Assembly (NCBI GenBank): GCA_027382625.1
Contig: JAJKFJ010020966.1
Span: forward strand, 62,001 to 126,000
From: Tetmemena sp. SeJ-2015
Lineage: Eukaryota; Ciliophora; Spirotrichea; Sporadotrichida; Oxytrichidae
Reading direction: 5' to 3'
DNA length: 64,000 nt
The first letter of the stretch is position 1. Each line of letters begins with the position of its first letter. The position numbers and the translations under genes were made by a program. The notes below the pieces were generated by a model. That model saw only the letters and a list, made by a program, of their open reading frames with translations, had not been told where the DNA came from and did no database searches. Positions 37,001-52,000 of the stretch are shown piece by piece.

Positions 37001-40000
37001 ATGGCTAAAATTGATTCTCTCTTTAAAGAATATGTTTTGAATTTTAATATATTTAACTTCTAAAATCTTAAAACATAACCTGGCTTTCTTCGTGAATAAT
37101 TTAGTACTCATCAGAGATAAGATTTCTCACTTAGTCTTCTTTGGACTATAACAGTCTTTGTTCTTCAGAGTTTATTTCTATAAACTTTAAATTTTGTGGG
37201 TAGCTTGCAAAATTTTGTCCATAAATAGATGCAGTATTGCTCAAATTCAAAAACATATACATCTCCTCTTACTTAAAAAATTTAACTATGATTTAAAAAA
37301 TACTCTGTAACTTTTAGTCCTTTATAGTGGGCTCATAGATCATTATAATACATTTGGTAGTTAGATTAATTGAAATAATTTAGCAATATTATTTTAGAAA
37401 GAGTAATTGAGAACTTCTTATTCCGATAAACTACTCAAGTAATTAGTCGATTAGTTTTATTCGTACAGAGGTTCATAGTAGTCCCAATAAATAGAACCTC
37501 CTGCTACTTCTGCAAAATTATTTTAAAACCTGCTAAACCTAAAATTCATCAATTTATTCTTTAAATTATTTTTTCTCTCAGTTTTTTGCATTAAAAATGT
37601 TAATGGCTTTGCTAATTCTCAATCTTTTACAAATATTTTTATCTTTACTCATGATTTAAAATTGAGTTATGTTACATGCTTATTGAAAACAAAACTTTTA
37701 TAATTTTTGCATTAGTTTATCATCTGAAATGATGACTTGAGTATTTGTGGATGTGCCATACGAAGTAAAATAAATGGCTCCTCCTTTACCATAATCATGA
37801 ATACTGTAATTGCTTATAGCAGTATTTGATTCAAATGTTGTGTTTTAGAGTTAAAATGTCAAAGAGTTTTCAAAGTATACTGCTCCACCCTAAGAAGCCG
37901 AGCAATTTTTAAAAGTAGAGTTAGAAATTGTATGATTAAAAATGCCTTATGAGGCTAAGCTCCCTTCAAACCTATTTTTCAAATAGATTGAGGACTCCTA
38001 TACGTATATTTAATTCTAATTTAAGAATTGTTATTGTATATGGCTCCTCCTTTTAAAGCAGCAAAATTATCGAAGCTGCAATTTTAAATTTGAATGGCTT
38101 TACAGTTTCGAAGATGCAGAGCTGCTCCATAAACTCCCTCAAGATACTGCTATTGTGCGCTCATGGCTACGTTATTCAGAGTTAGATTCGCATCTTAGAC
38201 ATGAATTAACTATCCACTCAAAGAATTATTGAAGATTGTATCACTTATATTCATTAAATAATTTATGAGCAATATAATTGATTTGACGAAATAATTTTCC
38301 TTTAACTAATTATCTCATTAAATCTATTAGCATTATCTTTTGAAATGATTGCTTCAAACTTAATCTCAAAGGAAATCATCTCGAAATATTGAATAAATTT
38401 TATTTTGCTTAGAATTAATATCTGATGACTAATTAGATTAATTTATTATCTAAAATTTTGGTGTGTGATTGAACTACTCTCTTGTATTTGTGATGTACAA
38501 TTCACCACCTAGGCTACCTGATGAGCCATTATAGCTGAGAATTTAATTAAAAATGAAGATTGGTTTAGTAATAAATAAAGGGTTACTACATTAAGGTATT
38601 TATATCTGCAGATTCACTCCGATTTGCAGCTTATACGATAACCAATAAAAATAATATGTGTTCGCCTTTCCGCGATGAGATAAGCTTCTCTCACTCATCT
38701 CATCTTCGGATTCGTCTTATTTTAATTTTATGTTCATTATATGAAGAGCACTCCCACTTAAAAGTTGAAAGGATAAAAATATCATAAAAATTTCTGCAGA
38801 ATATAATGGTTAATTATAATTAGAGAGAGCTTTAAGTCTACTCCATTGTTTAATTTGAATATAATTAAAACCATATTTTTTTTATCCAAAAATTCTTGGT
38901 ATAATGAAATTAGAGTAAGTAAGTGAGATGTAGTTAGTTTCTGTGGCATAGATAGACCCTCCATATTCGGTGGCTGTGTTATTAATGAATGTAATGGTAT
39001 TGAGAGTTGCCTGAGTTTTACCACCTATTAGCATAGCTGCTCCTCTTGTTGCAATTCCATTTTAGAACGTGATATTCATAAATTATACATCTCCCTAGTA
39101 TACTATATGTATATATCCTCCTTTTATTTAAGGCAAAGAAGATTTTTACTACAGAGCTATCTAAGTTGAATTAAATGTGCAGTTTGTGAATTGTAAACAA
39201 AATAACAGATATAAAAAATACTTTTTAATTTAAATTCTATATAAGTCTATTTATTGCAATGAAAGAAAGGATAAACTTAATTAGGTATTTATATTCAGAC
39301 CGAAGAGTAAGCTTAAATATTTTTTACAAATGTAAAAAGTTTTAATTTTAGAATTAATTTTAATTAGCGAATAAAGAGAGAATTAATGACATGCAAAATT
39401 ATTTTTCTCTATTTTTCTAATTTTTTATTTTTTATTAAGCTATAAAAATTATCAATTAGCATTTGAATTGCTCCCCTTATTAAAAATTATACCGATCTCT
39501 CAAATGTCACATAAATTTGATATAAATTTAATTTAAATAATCATGACTAAATATTTTTTTTAGATTAAAAGTTTAACCTGGAGATGACTCCATAAATTAC
39601 ATTGGAAGATCCTTAAGCAAAGTTATCTATAAATGTTTCATTTAAATCTACAAATTTTTGAAAAATAACTAACTTTATGTGTTCATTTTACCAATTATAA
39701 TGAATAATTAGCATTGATAAATAATCAATCTGGTAATCTTATAAGTTCAGCTCCTATTTCTTTTAAATATAAGTTTTTCCCTAAAAGATGGACGAAGGAG
39801 GAATATCATCTATTATGTCATCCAAAATAGCTCGTACTGTAAGAGTTTCTTTTAGAAAAAATATTGCTAAATTTTCACTTAAAAACATCTGAATTAGATT
39901 AGTTATTATTTAAACAATTATAGGATCATCCTCGTTTCTTTTGAAGCATCTACAATTCACTCTGTACTCTAAACGAAAAGGTTGTGTAAGTGCAAATATT

Positions 40001-43000
40001 TACAGCTTTTTATTTTATAAGCTGATTTTATAGCTAGCAATGGATAATTAGTTCTGTCATGATATTTTCTATAGCTGTCTCTTCTAGATATTTTATTCGA
40101 TATGTATTATTTTTTTATTACGAGAAATGAGAATTTGAATTTTCTAAATCACATTATAAAAACTGCATATACTAAAGAATATCGTTTGAGTTACTAATAG
40201 TATAGGATCGACGTGTATTAGGAGTCAGGTTAAAATTAATGAAATTCAAATCCTTGAGTTGACGACAAGAGTGCTCCATGTTTGAATTTAGAAGATTTTT
40301 TTGGAAATAGGAGTGAGTAATATTTTTATGATGTGATGATGGAAATTTAATAAATGGAGTTGAAGTTAAAGCCTCCATGTTTAAGTAATAATTTGATTTG
40401 TGAATAATTAATTATTTAAAAGGTGATAAATTTGGTGGCTGGGGTTCAAATTAAATTTGGTTGAATGGGTCTGCTACACTATGGCTACTCCTCCTACACC
40501 TGGAACCATTCAGGCAAATATTTTAGAGATAAGCGACCTTGTATTAAAGTTATTCTAATTCCGCAATTTAAATCGATCTTACTCTATAAGATAATAAAGA
40601 TAATTAGAATACACTCTCTTAATTTAATTTATTAACTTAAATTTGCCTAAAGTTAGAACTGTTGCAATTATCTTAAAGTTTTTAAACATTTTCTAAATCA
40701 AAATTATACGAGGTTTATATTCCAAGAGGTAAGATTTCCATTTAAAGCACATAAATTTTAAATATAAATGATCAATTTAAATTTTAATATTTTAATCTTT
40801 GCTTTCAAAGATTTAAAATATTACCTTTCAAATTTTATAGACTAGATTTTATATTCAAAGTTAGTATAGTGCTTTGAGATTTCAATGACAAATATATAAT
40901 TTTTAATCTTTAAAAATTAAATATGAATTTAAAAAGTTTTTAATAAAATAATTATAAGTGCAATAGAGGTATCATCTTGAAATTATTTCTCATAAAGTTT
41001 GAATGAATAGGGAACTGTGGATATTTGCAAAGTTTTTTTTAGAAGATTTAATCAATTAAAGCAAATAAATATTCACAAGATAAATGGCAAAGCCCACCCA
41101 TCAAGAAGGGGAAACTTAATAAATAAGGCAGATACATAAATAAAATAAGAATAGAGATTAGCAATTGACAATACAAAAATTGAGCAGAATTAGAAATGGT
41201 AGTGATATTAAGAGCACATAAAATAAGTTGGATGCCATTTTTTACTTTAATTAAATAACAGCTTCCAAGAATAAGCAAAAACAAGATATTGAGAATTACT
41301 ATAATAAAAAAAAAAATAATTACTATTTAGAGCCGAACTATTTTTTAAAAAAATCTTTATAAAATTACATTCTTTCTAATGAGATTCGAGAATGCGGAAA
41401 TTATAAATTGAATAGAGAGTATGTTTCAAAAGAGAATTTAAAAATTTATCAGTTAAAATAAAAGTACTTAAAATTTTAAGTAATTTAGATTGAAGGACTC
41501 ATATATTTTTACAAAATCACATTTGATGAATTTTTTTATCACTACTTTTTAATAGCCTGCATTAAAATTAAGATTTTCAATGGTTTATTTTATAAAATAA
41601 AAAGAAAATGATTCTATATTATTTTAGTTCTGGGGAAAATGACAATTTAGTTTTTTTAACATTTAAAGAATATTTTTTAATTGGGGGATTAATTGATATA
41701 GAAGAAAGCAAATTTTTTTAGAAATAATTTTAAAAATAGGTAATGCTCTTCTTTTTTATAATTGATTTTATTTTTTAAATTTTAATTATATTTGTATAAT
41801 TCAAGAATAAAACTTTTATAAATAATTCCCAAAATTTAAAGGTTTAGAAAAGGTTGAAAAAATTTTTTCTTATTTTTTAAAATTTGAAAATAAAAAAATT
41901 TTGTTTTTTTTAAGATAAATGAAAATTTGGTTCTTTCTTTTGTTTTTTATTTTTAAGAAAAAAAAATCCTACTCAAAAATCAAAAATTTAAAAAATTTTT
42001 TAAGAGTAAGAATATAAATAATTTAGAGAAATTCAATGTAATTATTAAACACATGAGTGACTGTTATTATTTTTGCTCTTAATATCTCTATGAATTATGT
42101 TATTGTCATTTCTTTTTTTTAATTTAAAAAATTTTATTAAAATTTATTTTTAAATTTTTTAAATTTTTTAAAAAAATATATCTATATGGGTATTAATGAA
42201 AAACCCATTCAAAAGTGAGTAGTTTGTACTGTTGAATTTGGTTGAAAATAAAATTTATTGAAGAAAAAAAACTAAAAAAGGTTTGATTTGCTTTTAAATG
42301 GTGGTGGTAGTCATCAGAGGGGAAACCAAAATTTTATATTAAAAAATTTAAATGTTTGGTCCTATTAATTTTTAATTTCTTTCAAACAATCCTAAAACCC
42401 TTAAAATCCTTTTAGAGAGAAAAAAATTTTAAGAAAAATTTAAAACCCAATTTTTTTAAAAATATTAAAAATAAAATAAAAAAATTTTTTAATTTAAAAT
42501 TTAAAATTTTTGCAAAATTTTTTTCTTTTTTAAAAGGTTTTAAAAAAAATTAGAATTTTTTTTAAAATTTAAATTTTTTTAAATAAAAAAAAATTTACAA
42601 AAAAAATTAAAAATTTTAAAAAATTTTTAGGTTTTTATTTTAGAGAAAAATCTAACTTAATTTTATTGATGAAAAATCAATAAAACATCCTAAATATCTA
42701 AAATAGTTTGCTCGTCATAGTAATAACTGTTCTATCTATTAATGATAGTTTTATTTGCTTTCATTAAATATGCTTGGGTTAATGTAAAATTATCTTTATT
42801 AGATATTTCCCTTAACTCTTTCTCTCTCTCTCTCACTTAAAATATTTATAATTAAAATAATAAATACTAGAGGTGGAGTTAAAAATCTGGAGGCAGCTTG
42901 GCGGGCTCCAATAACAAATAGAACAGATCCCTCTTAAGCTGAGTTGTTTATGAAAGAGTTGTTCTAAATGTAAAATGAACAATTTGAAGATGAAAACACT

Positions 43001-46000
43001 ACTCCTCCTTTGTCAGAAGCGGAATTAACAAAAATAAATTTAAAGAACTTTTTATTAATAGTTAGTAAATTTAATTTATCATTTTAAAATGATAAATAAA
43101 GAACTTAAAAAATTATTTTAATGGTTAAAAATTTGTAGAATTATCTTAAGAATATGTATTCAGTGAAAGTATTAAATTTAAAGTAACATATAATGACGAG
43201 ATAAAATGAAATGATTGAATGTACTTATGTTCCTGTGAAAATTATATTTTGAATAAAGTATTAAAGTTAAAAATAGAATTTCCATAGTAATAAGAATGAA
43301 GCATGTCAAACAGACTATCTTAATTCAAAAATGCAACTCCTCCTGAGATTGCTGAATTTAAATACAATGATTTATAAACATTTATATAAAAGTTCAATGA
43401 TTAATATTTTTTAAAAATAACACATATTAATATTTTAGAATTATTCTAGAAGAGAGAATACTTAGTTTGCAAGTAGCCATTGGTTATTAAAAATATTCCT
43501 CCATTACCTCCAGTATTAATCTTCTATAAATGAAAGAAAGGGAAGTCAAAATTTCAAGTTTTTACACCAAATGAATATTAATTTTGGAAACAAATTTGTG
43601 ATAGAATTATTTAGTAGAATCTCTCTCATGAATGACATCTCTTAATTAATTTAATAGATATCATAAGTAAAGAGAAACTTTCTAATAAGAGAGAGTATGA
43701 GCATTTTAATAGTGAAATACTTTATATTTAAAAGTCTTTTAAAGACTTATACACTACTAAATTAATCTTAAAAATCCTTTAAAGGTCAACTAATATATAA
43801 TGTATAAAAATAAATTAAGTAATATAAAACAATTGCTTCCTATGATCTTAACCATAGTATAATTGTGTACTTTATCATATACATATATAAGCAATTATTA
43901 AAACTTTCTTAGTGCAGTTTTTTTTTATAAAAGAATGTAAAGTAAGAAGACTATGTATGATATTCCCCGAAGAGTCTCCAACTATTTTTTTTTGTTTTTT
44001 TATTAGATTTTTACTGAAATTTAATAATTATCAAAATTTAAATATATTTCTACTCTATTATTGATATTTTTTTAAAAAAAAATTATTCATTTTTCTTAAT
44101 TAAATTTATTTCATTTTTACAAAAATTGTTTAATTTAACAAGGGTGATCTCTGAATTGTTTTTAAAGCTATATTTTAAAGAAAGAGTTGAATATTTTATT
44201 TATATTTCACCTTTATAAAAATTAATTGTAGCTTTTAAATTTTAGAAAATAATTTATTTTATCTCAATTTACTATAATTTCATTTTTTAAAACAAAATTC
44301 TTCTCATATTTAATTCTACAGGTTTTAAAATTGTTTAAGAAAAACTGAAGAAAAAGAAAATAAAGAGACATCATAATTCATCATCAGAAGGCAGAAGAAG
44401 TAATTCAAATATATTAAATAATCTGAAATTTAATTTAAAAATTCATAGAATAATAATACAATTTTCGAACTAGTACTAATAAGTGCTGGTTTTAAAATTG
44501 ATTATTATTTATATTCCCTAAATTTTACTTTACTTTCTTTACTTTAAATTTTAAAATTATTGGTATACTTGAGTTTTTATATTACATTAAAATCATAAAT
44601 TTATATTTAATTAATGCTAATTATTGTAAAAGCTGCTATAGATTTAACCTTCTAAAATAATAAATACATTTTATTTTTATTATATAAATATAAATTATTA
44701 ATTTCCTTTAATCGGCTTTTAAGTCTACTTTAATAGAATTATAAGGAAAATTTAATTTACATTTAATTTAATGTTTGAATCTTTCTCTGAGAATATAAAA
44801 AGTGAGTAAGTGATGTATGATGATAAGTTAAACAATTATGATGGAAAATAAAAATGTATTTTTAAGTAATGAAATGACCATAAGAATATTTAAATAGTTA
44901 AATTAATTTCTTACTCTACCATCCAATTTAATAGATATTTATATCTATTTGAAATTTAAAAAAAAATTATTTAAGAATCATTTATTACTCTGAAATACCT
45001 AATTCCTTGATTTAAGAAAAAGGATTTTGAAATAAAGAAAGAATATCAAATTATTTTTGAGTATTTAATAAAAAAATGAACCTTTGTAAGTAAAACTTAT
45101 CAAGATTTTATCTCACAGAAATAAATTCACAAAAACCCCCCTGAAATATTTTTTTAAAAAATCAGAAGCCTTATGGATGAAAGATATAATCATAAATTAA
45201 ATATATATTTTGTGAAGAATTCCTAAAAATAAGAATGTTAAAAATTGTCTTAAATAATATTTGAGGGATTAAATTGTCTCTATAAAATTTGCATTTGATA
45301 CCTCTATAAGACTATTCCCAGACAAAGCATTACAATTTTACAGAGTAAAATTAAAAGAAAAGTTTATTATAATTTAAATTATTTTTAATAAGGTTATTAA
45401 AAATTAGTTTTTAAAATCTGCTGATGAATTATAAAATTTATCATTAAATTTTTGTAAAGTAAAATTCCATAAAACCATTTATATACCATTTCCATATACC
45501 AGATTCGGTACATACTGATCTTTACAGTCCTAAATATTTTTTATTGAAATAATCTTATTGAAATGTAACTTCATATTTTGGAATTTAAATTTTTCTTCTT
45601 AGTTATTTATAAACAAATGGTGTCTAAAGTAACACTATTTTTTACATTATCAAAAAAATTATGCAATAACAAATAATTGAGTGAAAGCGTAATTAGTTTA
45701 AGTTTTTATAAATTTCAACAAATTTAAATAAGCTATCCTTATTATTAAAGGAATAAGCTCCCTAGTTAGATATAAATAATATAGCATCTATATCTCTAGT
45801 TTAAAGGCAAAATTAAGTCGACTCTATGACTTTCTAGAAATTAAAATAAAGATTGGTAAGAGTAAAATTCAATTTATTTTTTCTTTAGGGATGCTCTGAA
45901 GAGAATTTTAATTTCTATAATTTCTCTTATACATTTTGATAGATTAGTTTATTTATTTATGATAATTAATGAAACGAAAGAAATATGGTAATTTTAATAA

Positions 46001-49000
46001 TTTTATGAAGTAAATATTATCTATGAATCGATGATATACGTCTTCTCTACTCTCAGAGAGAATATAAACAAGAGCACCTTTCTATCCTTTAAATATTCTT
46101 AAAATTATATCTTCTTCATACCTTAATTATTAGGCTTTAATTTCTTTTCAGAGCATTTATTTTTATAGAAAGCTTATTTAATTATCAAATAGGTAAGTCG
46201 GTTTCTTTTGCAAATAAAATTTTAAATCTCTTTTTATTAATTTAGGTCATTTTAAATTTAAAAAGTATTTAAAAATTGAATTGAATAGTTTACTATAAAG
46301 CATTTTCCATATTTAAAATGATTTCTTAATCCTTTGCCATAGCCTGTAATGGTACCTTATAATTTCATCTGATATCCGTAGAAGAAGTACACTACTCCAC
46401 CATAGGGAGCAGATGACTTTGTTATATTGCAAGAAGCGATGGTGAATTCTACCATCTCGGCTTCAACCGAGAAAGTCCCTCCCTAAAGTGCACTGTTGTT
46501 CACATAATTGCCATACCAATACTAAACTTCATACTCCACAGTGTTGTAACTAGTTACCTTATCCCTCGTTATTGAAACAAAGCCTCCTTTAATAAGAGCT
46601 GTGTTGTTTATAGCAATAATGTAGTCGTTATATTGATAACTAACTTAATCAAATTGTTCTAAATTTAAAATTAAATTAGATTTTCCATAGCTCTAACTGA
46701 TATACTTTCAATTTATTTTAAGGTAGAAGACATTTAAAGAAAGATAGATTGAAAGCCGCAAATCAATATATAAATTATTTAATTATGATTTTAATTTTAT
46801 ATTTAAATCTTTAATATGTTGAAATCATAAGTGGGGAATTCCATGAAATGGCCCCTCCTATTGCAGCAGAGTTGTTTATGAATTCAGCTCTCTTAATATA
46901 GCAAAACTCAAATAACTAACATATAAAGAAACTTACAATTATTAAATCCAAATTTAAATTTAATTTTATTTAAATTCAATTATACTGTAAGTATCTCTAT
47001 TTAATTGGCTAATTTGTAAAATTTTATTAAACTTAATTAATTCAAAAAATTTTAAAATTTTTAAACAAAAAGTTTTTTTAAAATAAATTTTTAAAAAAAA
47101 TAAAAAATTTAAATTAAAAACTTATAAAATTTATATTCATTTTATTTAATATATATAAATTTTTTATTTAATTGCTAAATTTTCCTAAGAAATTAATGTT
47201 AGATTATTTATGATTCAAACCTCTAATTTCAATTATATTTTAAATATTTATAAGATTATGATTAAAAATATTAATATGAGAGATAAATTATATATTGCCT
47301 TTGAAATGATAAGTTTTAGGCTTATTTATTCTATTTTTTATTAATTTAATATAGAAGTCTCCCGAGTAAACATTAATTTTTGTTAATAAAAATATTTTTA
47401 AAGTGATAATATAAAATATGATTTGAGATAATTTTACGCTTGAAATTTAAATTTATCATAATTAATAGGGTTTAATTTTTCTTAGTGTGATAACTTACTT
47501 TATTCATTATTTAAATTTTTTAATTTTATGTAAAATTTAATTTTTAAAAAACAAGGGAAAAACAAAGATTATAATTTATTGGAAAAAAATTTAACCTTTG
47601 GGTTTTTTAATTCCCTTTTTCGATCAGATTTAAATTAAAAAAATTTAAAAATATTAAGGAACCTGGGGCCCCTTTTGGGGTTTGGGAAAAAATTTTTGGA
47701 ATCTTAAATTTAGAAAAATTTCTTTTTAAAAAATTTATTAAGTTGTTTGTATTTAAAATTTTTTTTTTAAAAAAAATGAAAATTTTAAAATTTTCAATAT
47801 TTTTTGAAAGGGTTTTTAAAAAGGGTTTTTTAGTTTTTAAAAGAGGAAAAAGTTTAAATTTAATTTTTAAAATTTTTAAAACATTTTTTTATTTTTCTTA
47901 AATTTCAAATTTTTTTTTTAAAAAAACTATTTTTTTAAATCTTTTTAAAATTTGATAGCTCCACCTTCGTAGGCTGTGTTGTTATAAAATTTACTGTCTC
48001 TGATGGATGCAATATAGTAGTCTATTCCGTATGGATCTGCATCCTAAATACTTAGCACTGCTCCTTGCTCGAAGGTCACACAGTTTGAGAATGTTGAATT
48101 GTAAAGTCTTGTCTCCCTTCTGTATTTCCCAATTTTAATCTATGGCCCTGCCTTCTTCACAAATTTATCTTTGTTCTAAAGTGCGTTGAAATATATAAAT
48201 AAGTTTATAATCATCGCTAATTATCGATAGGTTTCAAATACCAAGCAACTTTCAAATTATTTTTATTCTAAAGCTCATAAAAGGTTTTATGAGAGAATAA
48301 TTCTAGCTTAATTATTTTTAAATTACAAACTATTCTAACAATCAAGGGTGAGGTCAAAAATAGAAATACAATTGAGAACGAGTAATTTGATGAAGATCTT
48401 CGCTCTCTGGAATGCGTGGCAGTCTGAGATCTCTTTTTCTAATCTAGTTCAAATTTAATTAAAAGAGAGAATTATTAGAAATTACACCTTAATTAATCAA
48501 AATCACATTTGCAGATTTGCACTTTAGACTATTCGAACATTTTGGGATTAAACTACGGAATAAATGAGTAGGAATAAAACCATGTCTACTAAATTAAAAC
48601 ATTGATAATTCAATTAGAGCGTAATAAATGTTCCAATAGTCTAAAAACAGACAGAGGAATGAGAGATTGCTAGTTAATAGGAGTGTGATATATAAAGCCT
48701 TAGTGATAAATAAAGTTATAAAGGCAATTACTACAACGACGCGTGCCTAGCCGACATCGCAGTTCACCGGCCAGAGGGCTAATTCGCTTCATCTCTGCCA
48801 GTGCGAGGCCTACTCCGCGCTCTTAGGGTTCTCACATAATGCTTGGCTGAGACGAGAAAGAGCACTGGTAAAGTGTGGATGCTGCAGGTCTGGTACAGAA
48901 ATGAAAGGGACTGTTGAGATAAAGACTATTAATGAGTTAAGACAGTAGCAAGCTTGAAAGCGATAGTTGAACATACAGGAACTTGAGACTGCAGCACTCT

Positions 49001-52000
49001 TTAGCATGCATAGAATCCAAAAGCTGGGAGATGATGCCTTGTCTGCTTTAAGCTAATGATACACCGCCTCCACACTTTACCAGTGCTCTTTCTCGTCTCA
49101 GCCAAGCATTATGTGAGAACCCTAAGAGCGCGGAGTAGGCCTCGCACTGGCAGAGATGAAGCGAATTAGCCCTCTGGCCGGTGAACTGCGATGTCGGCTA
49201 GGCACGCGTCGTTGTAGTAATTGCCTTTATAACTTTATTTATCACTAAGGCTTTATATATCACACTCCTATTAACTAGCAATCTCTCATTCCTCTGTCTG
49301 TTTTTAGACTATTGGAACATTTATTACGCTCTAATTGAATTATCAATGTTTTAATTTAGTAGACATGGTTTTATTCCTACTCATTTATTCCGTAGTTTAA
49401 TCCCAAAATGTTCGAATAGTCTAAAGTGCAAATCTGCAAATGTGATTTTGATTAATTAAGGTGTAATTTCTAATAATTCTCTCTTTTAATTAAATTTGAA
49501 CTAGATTAGAAAAAGAGATCTCAGACTGCCACGCATTCCAGAGAGCGAAGATCTTCATCAAATTACTCGTTCTCAATTGTATTTCTATTTTTGACCTCAC
49601 CCTTGATTGTTAGAATAGTTTGTAGATATTTTCCCTTATATATTCATACGATAATCTATATATTAAAATTATCATAAAATTGTGTATAATATTCTAGTAT
49701 TGACTTGTAAAATAATTTTATAATATATTAGCATTAAATACTAGTCTTTATATATTTATATAAACTTTAAATTAATTTAATAAATTGCGTTGATGATGAG
49801 AGGAGAATTTGGTGGATAGCACTGTATATTTACAAAATTGAACTCTACTTAATAGAGAGCGTATTCATAGTCAAATGTGCCTCCTTAATATGCAAAACAG
49901 GCAGTCACATTAGTGTTTATATACTGATTCAACTTATACAGTACTCCTACTTGCTTTACTATAGCTCCACTTTTTTCACTTGTCACATTATTCAAAAACA
50001 TAAAATAACACTCTTTCTTATTCTAAAAGAAATTTAAACTGCAATTATTGAATCGCTATAATTTTTTATAAGAAGATTTTTTCATTTAAAAACGAATTAT
50101 AAGTAATAAAGACAACTAAATTCTTAAAATAATCTACTTAATTTATATTTTAATTTTGCTAAAATAAGTTCAAAAATAATTTTTTTATTTATTTGAGAAT
50201 AGTGAATCTACACCTTGTAAGTTGAATATTAATTAACATTTATTTATCTATATCATAAGATGTACTTAGAAGAGATATAATCTTACTATATTTTAACAAC
50301 TTTTTACAATGATAAAATTATCTTATATTTTTTAAATTACTTGTTTACAATTGGAAGAAGTGAAAAAGAAAAATTTAAAGATGCGATTTGCTATATTATT
50401 CCATTTATTTAATTAACAAATTTCAAAATATAGAAGCCATTAAATTTTATAAGATATAAAACTCCAGATTAATCTTAAAATATCCATATAAGTTATATTT
50501 TTAATATTTTTCATGAATGAATATTTTTCAAATAGAAGCCTTTTTAGTGGAAAACAGCTCCTTCATTTACAGAACTTATGTTTGTGAATTATGAATCCTC
50601 AACTTGCAAATAAGTTGACCTCGAAGCTATGGGCCATTAGGCCTCATTTGAGAGGAAGAGTCTCTCACCAAGTGGTATCTCATAAGGGGAGAAAAGCAAA
50701 CCTCCTTTCTTGAGAGTTGTATGGATATTTCTAAAAATGCAAAACTTAAACAGCAAGTATCCTGACAGCTAGTAAATTTCTAAAATCATGTTTCCCTCTG
50801 TCACTATATTTTTATTACCTTATTATTCGTCTTATTATAAAGAATTGTATCCATAAGAATAATTTTGAGAAACTTAACTTATATATTTTTTATCATCTAT
50901 ATATTTTACTGTAAACATTTTTCGGTTAGTATATTTGAGAAATTGGTATAGTAGATATCGATGTATTTATTTAAGCCATCTGGCTAAATGAGGCCAGATC
51001 TAGTTCCAATAAAGTCAGGAGATTTTGAAATATAGGACAGATTTGAGTTTGTCAGATAAATATCCCAACAAGTCTTGCACTACAATATCACTCCATTTTT
51101 TAAAAAAAAAACTCTTTATATAAATTAATTAAAAAACTAATTAAATTCATCACTAAGAAGATAGCAAATTAAATCATTTATTAACTCAAGTAAAACTAAT
51201 CCTTATATTCATTTCTCAAAACTACTTTTATTTTTGGCTTTATATTCATTTAAATCCAGAAACGATATTTTTCAGTTCTGACTTTAATTATGATACCATT
51301 TTTGAAATTATAGCATTTTGAGATTGAAATTTTATTTAGGTTCGCAACTTAGTTGGTACAAGAAGTTAGATACCCACTAGAGCAGTAACTGGCAAAGGTA
51401 GTAGTATTGAGGCCTTAAAATTTGAAAAATGAATTTTACTAATCATTAAAGGCTACTCCTGATTATTTTTTGCCATTTATCTATTCAATATAAAGAATAT
51501 TTTATCATACGTAATTCACATAGTTAAATTAAGACTAATTTAAAATGTCAATACAAAATAAATCATGATTTAATTATAATGAAATTATAAAAAAGATTTG
51601 CTTATTTTCCTATTTTAAATGTCTATAACTCGCTTCATAATTAGAGCAAGAGAGGTTGAAATCAGAGACAGTTGCATTTAAGAACTATTTAATTTCTATG
51701 ATTCCCAAGTCATAATCAAACAACTTCTAAGACTTCATATCTTTCTGGAAATTAACATTCACTCTCTAAATCTCAGTTTTCTTAAGACTACTAGCAATTA
51801 TCAAAGTAGAAAAGTATTCCACTTTATAGATCTAAAGGTTAAATTTAAAAATAGAATATAAACTTATTTTTATGATATTTCTTTTATTAGCTTTAATTTT
51901 AGTTTTTCAATTTCAGAAATTTATTGGAAAATTGCTTGATTTTTAAACAAATTTTGAAATTGAATTTTAAATTTTTTATAATTATGTGAATATTAGCTAC

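Noticed and set aside
48810..49007. 65-aa minus-strand frame
   Set aside because: Spans the centre and arm of palindrome P; nothing supports coding.
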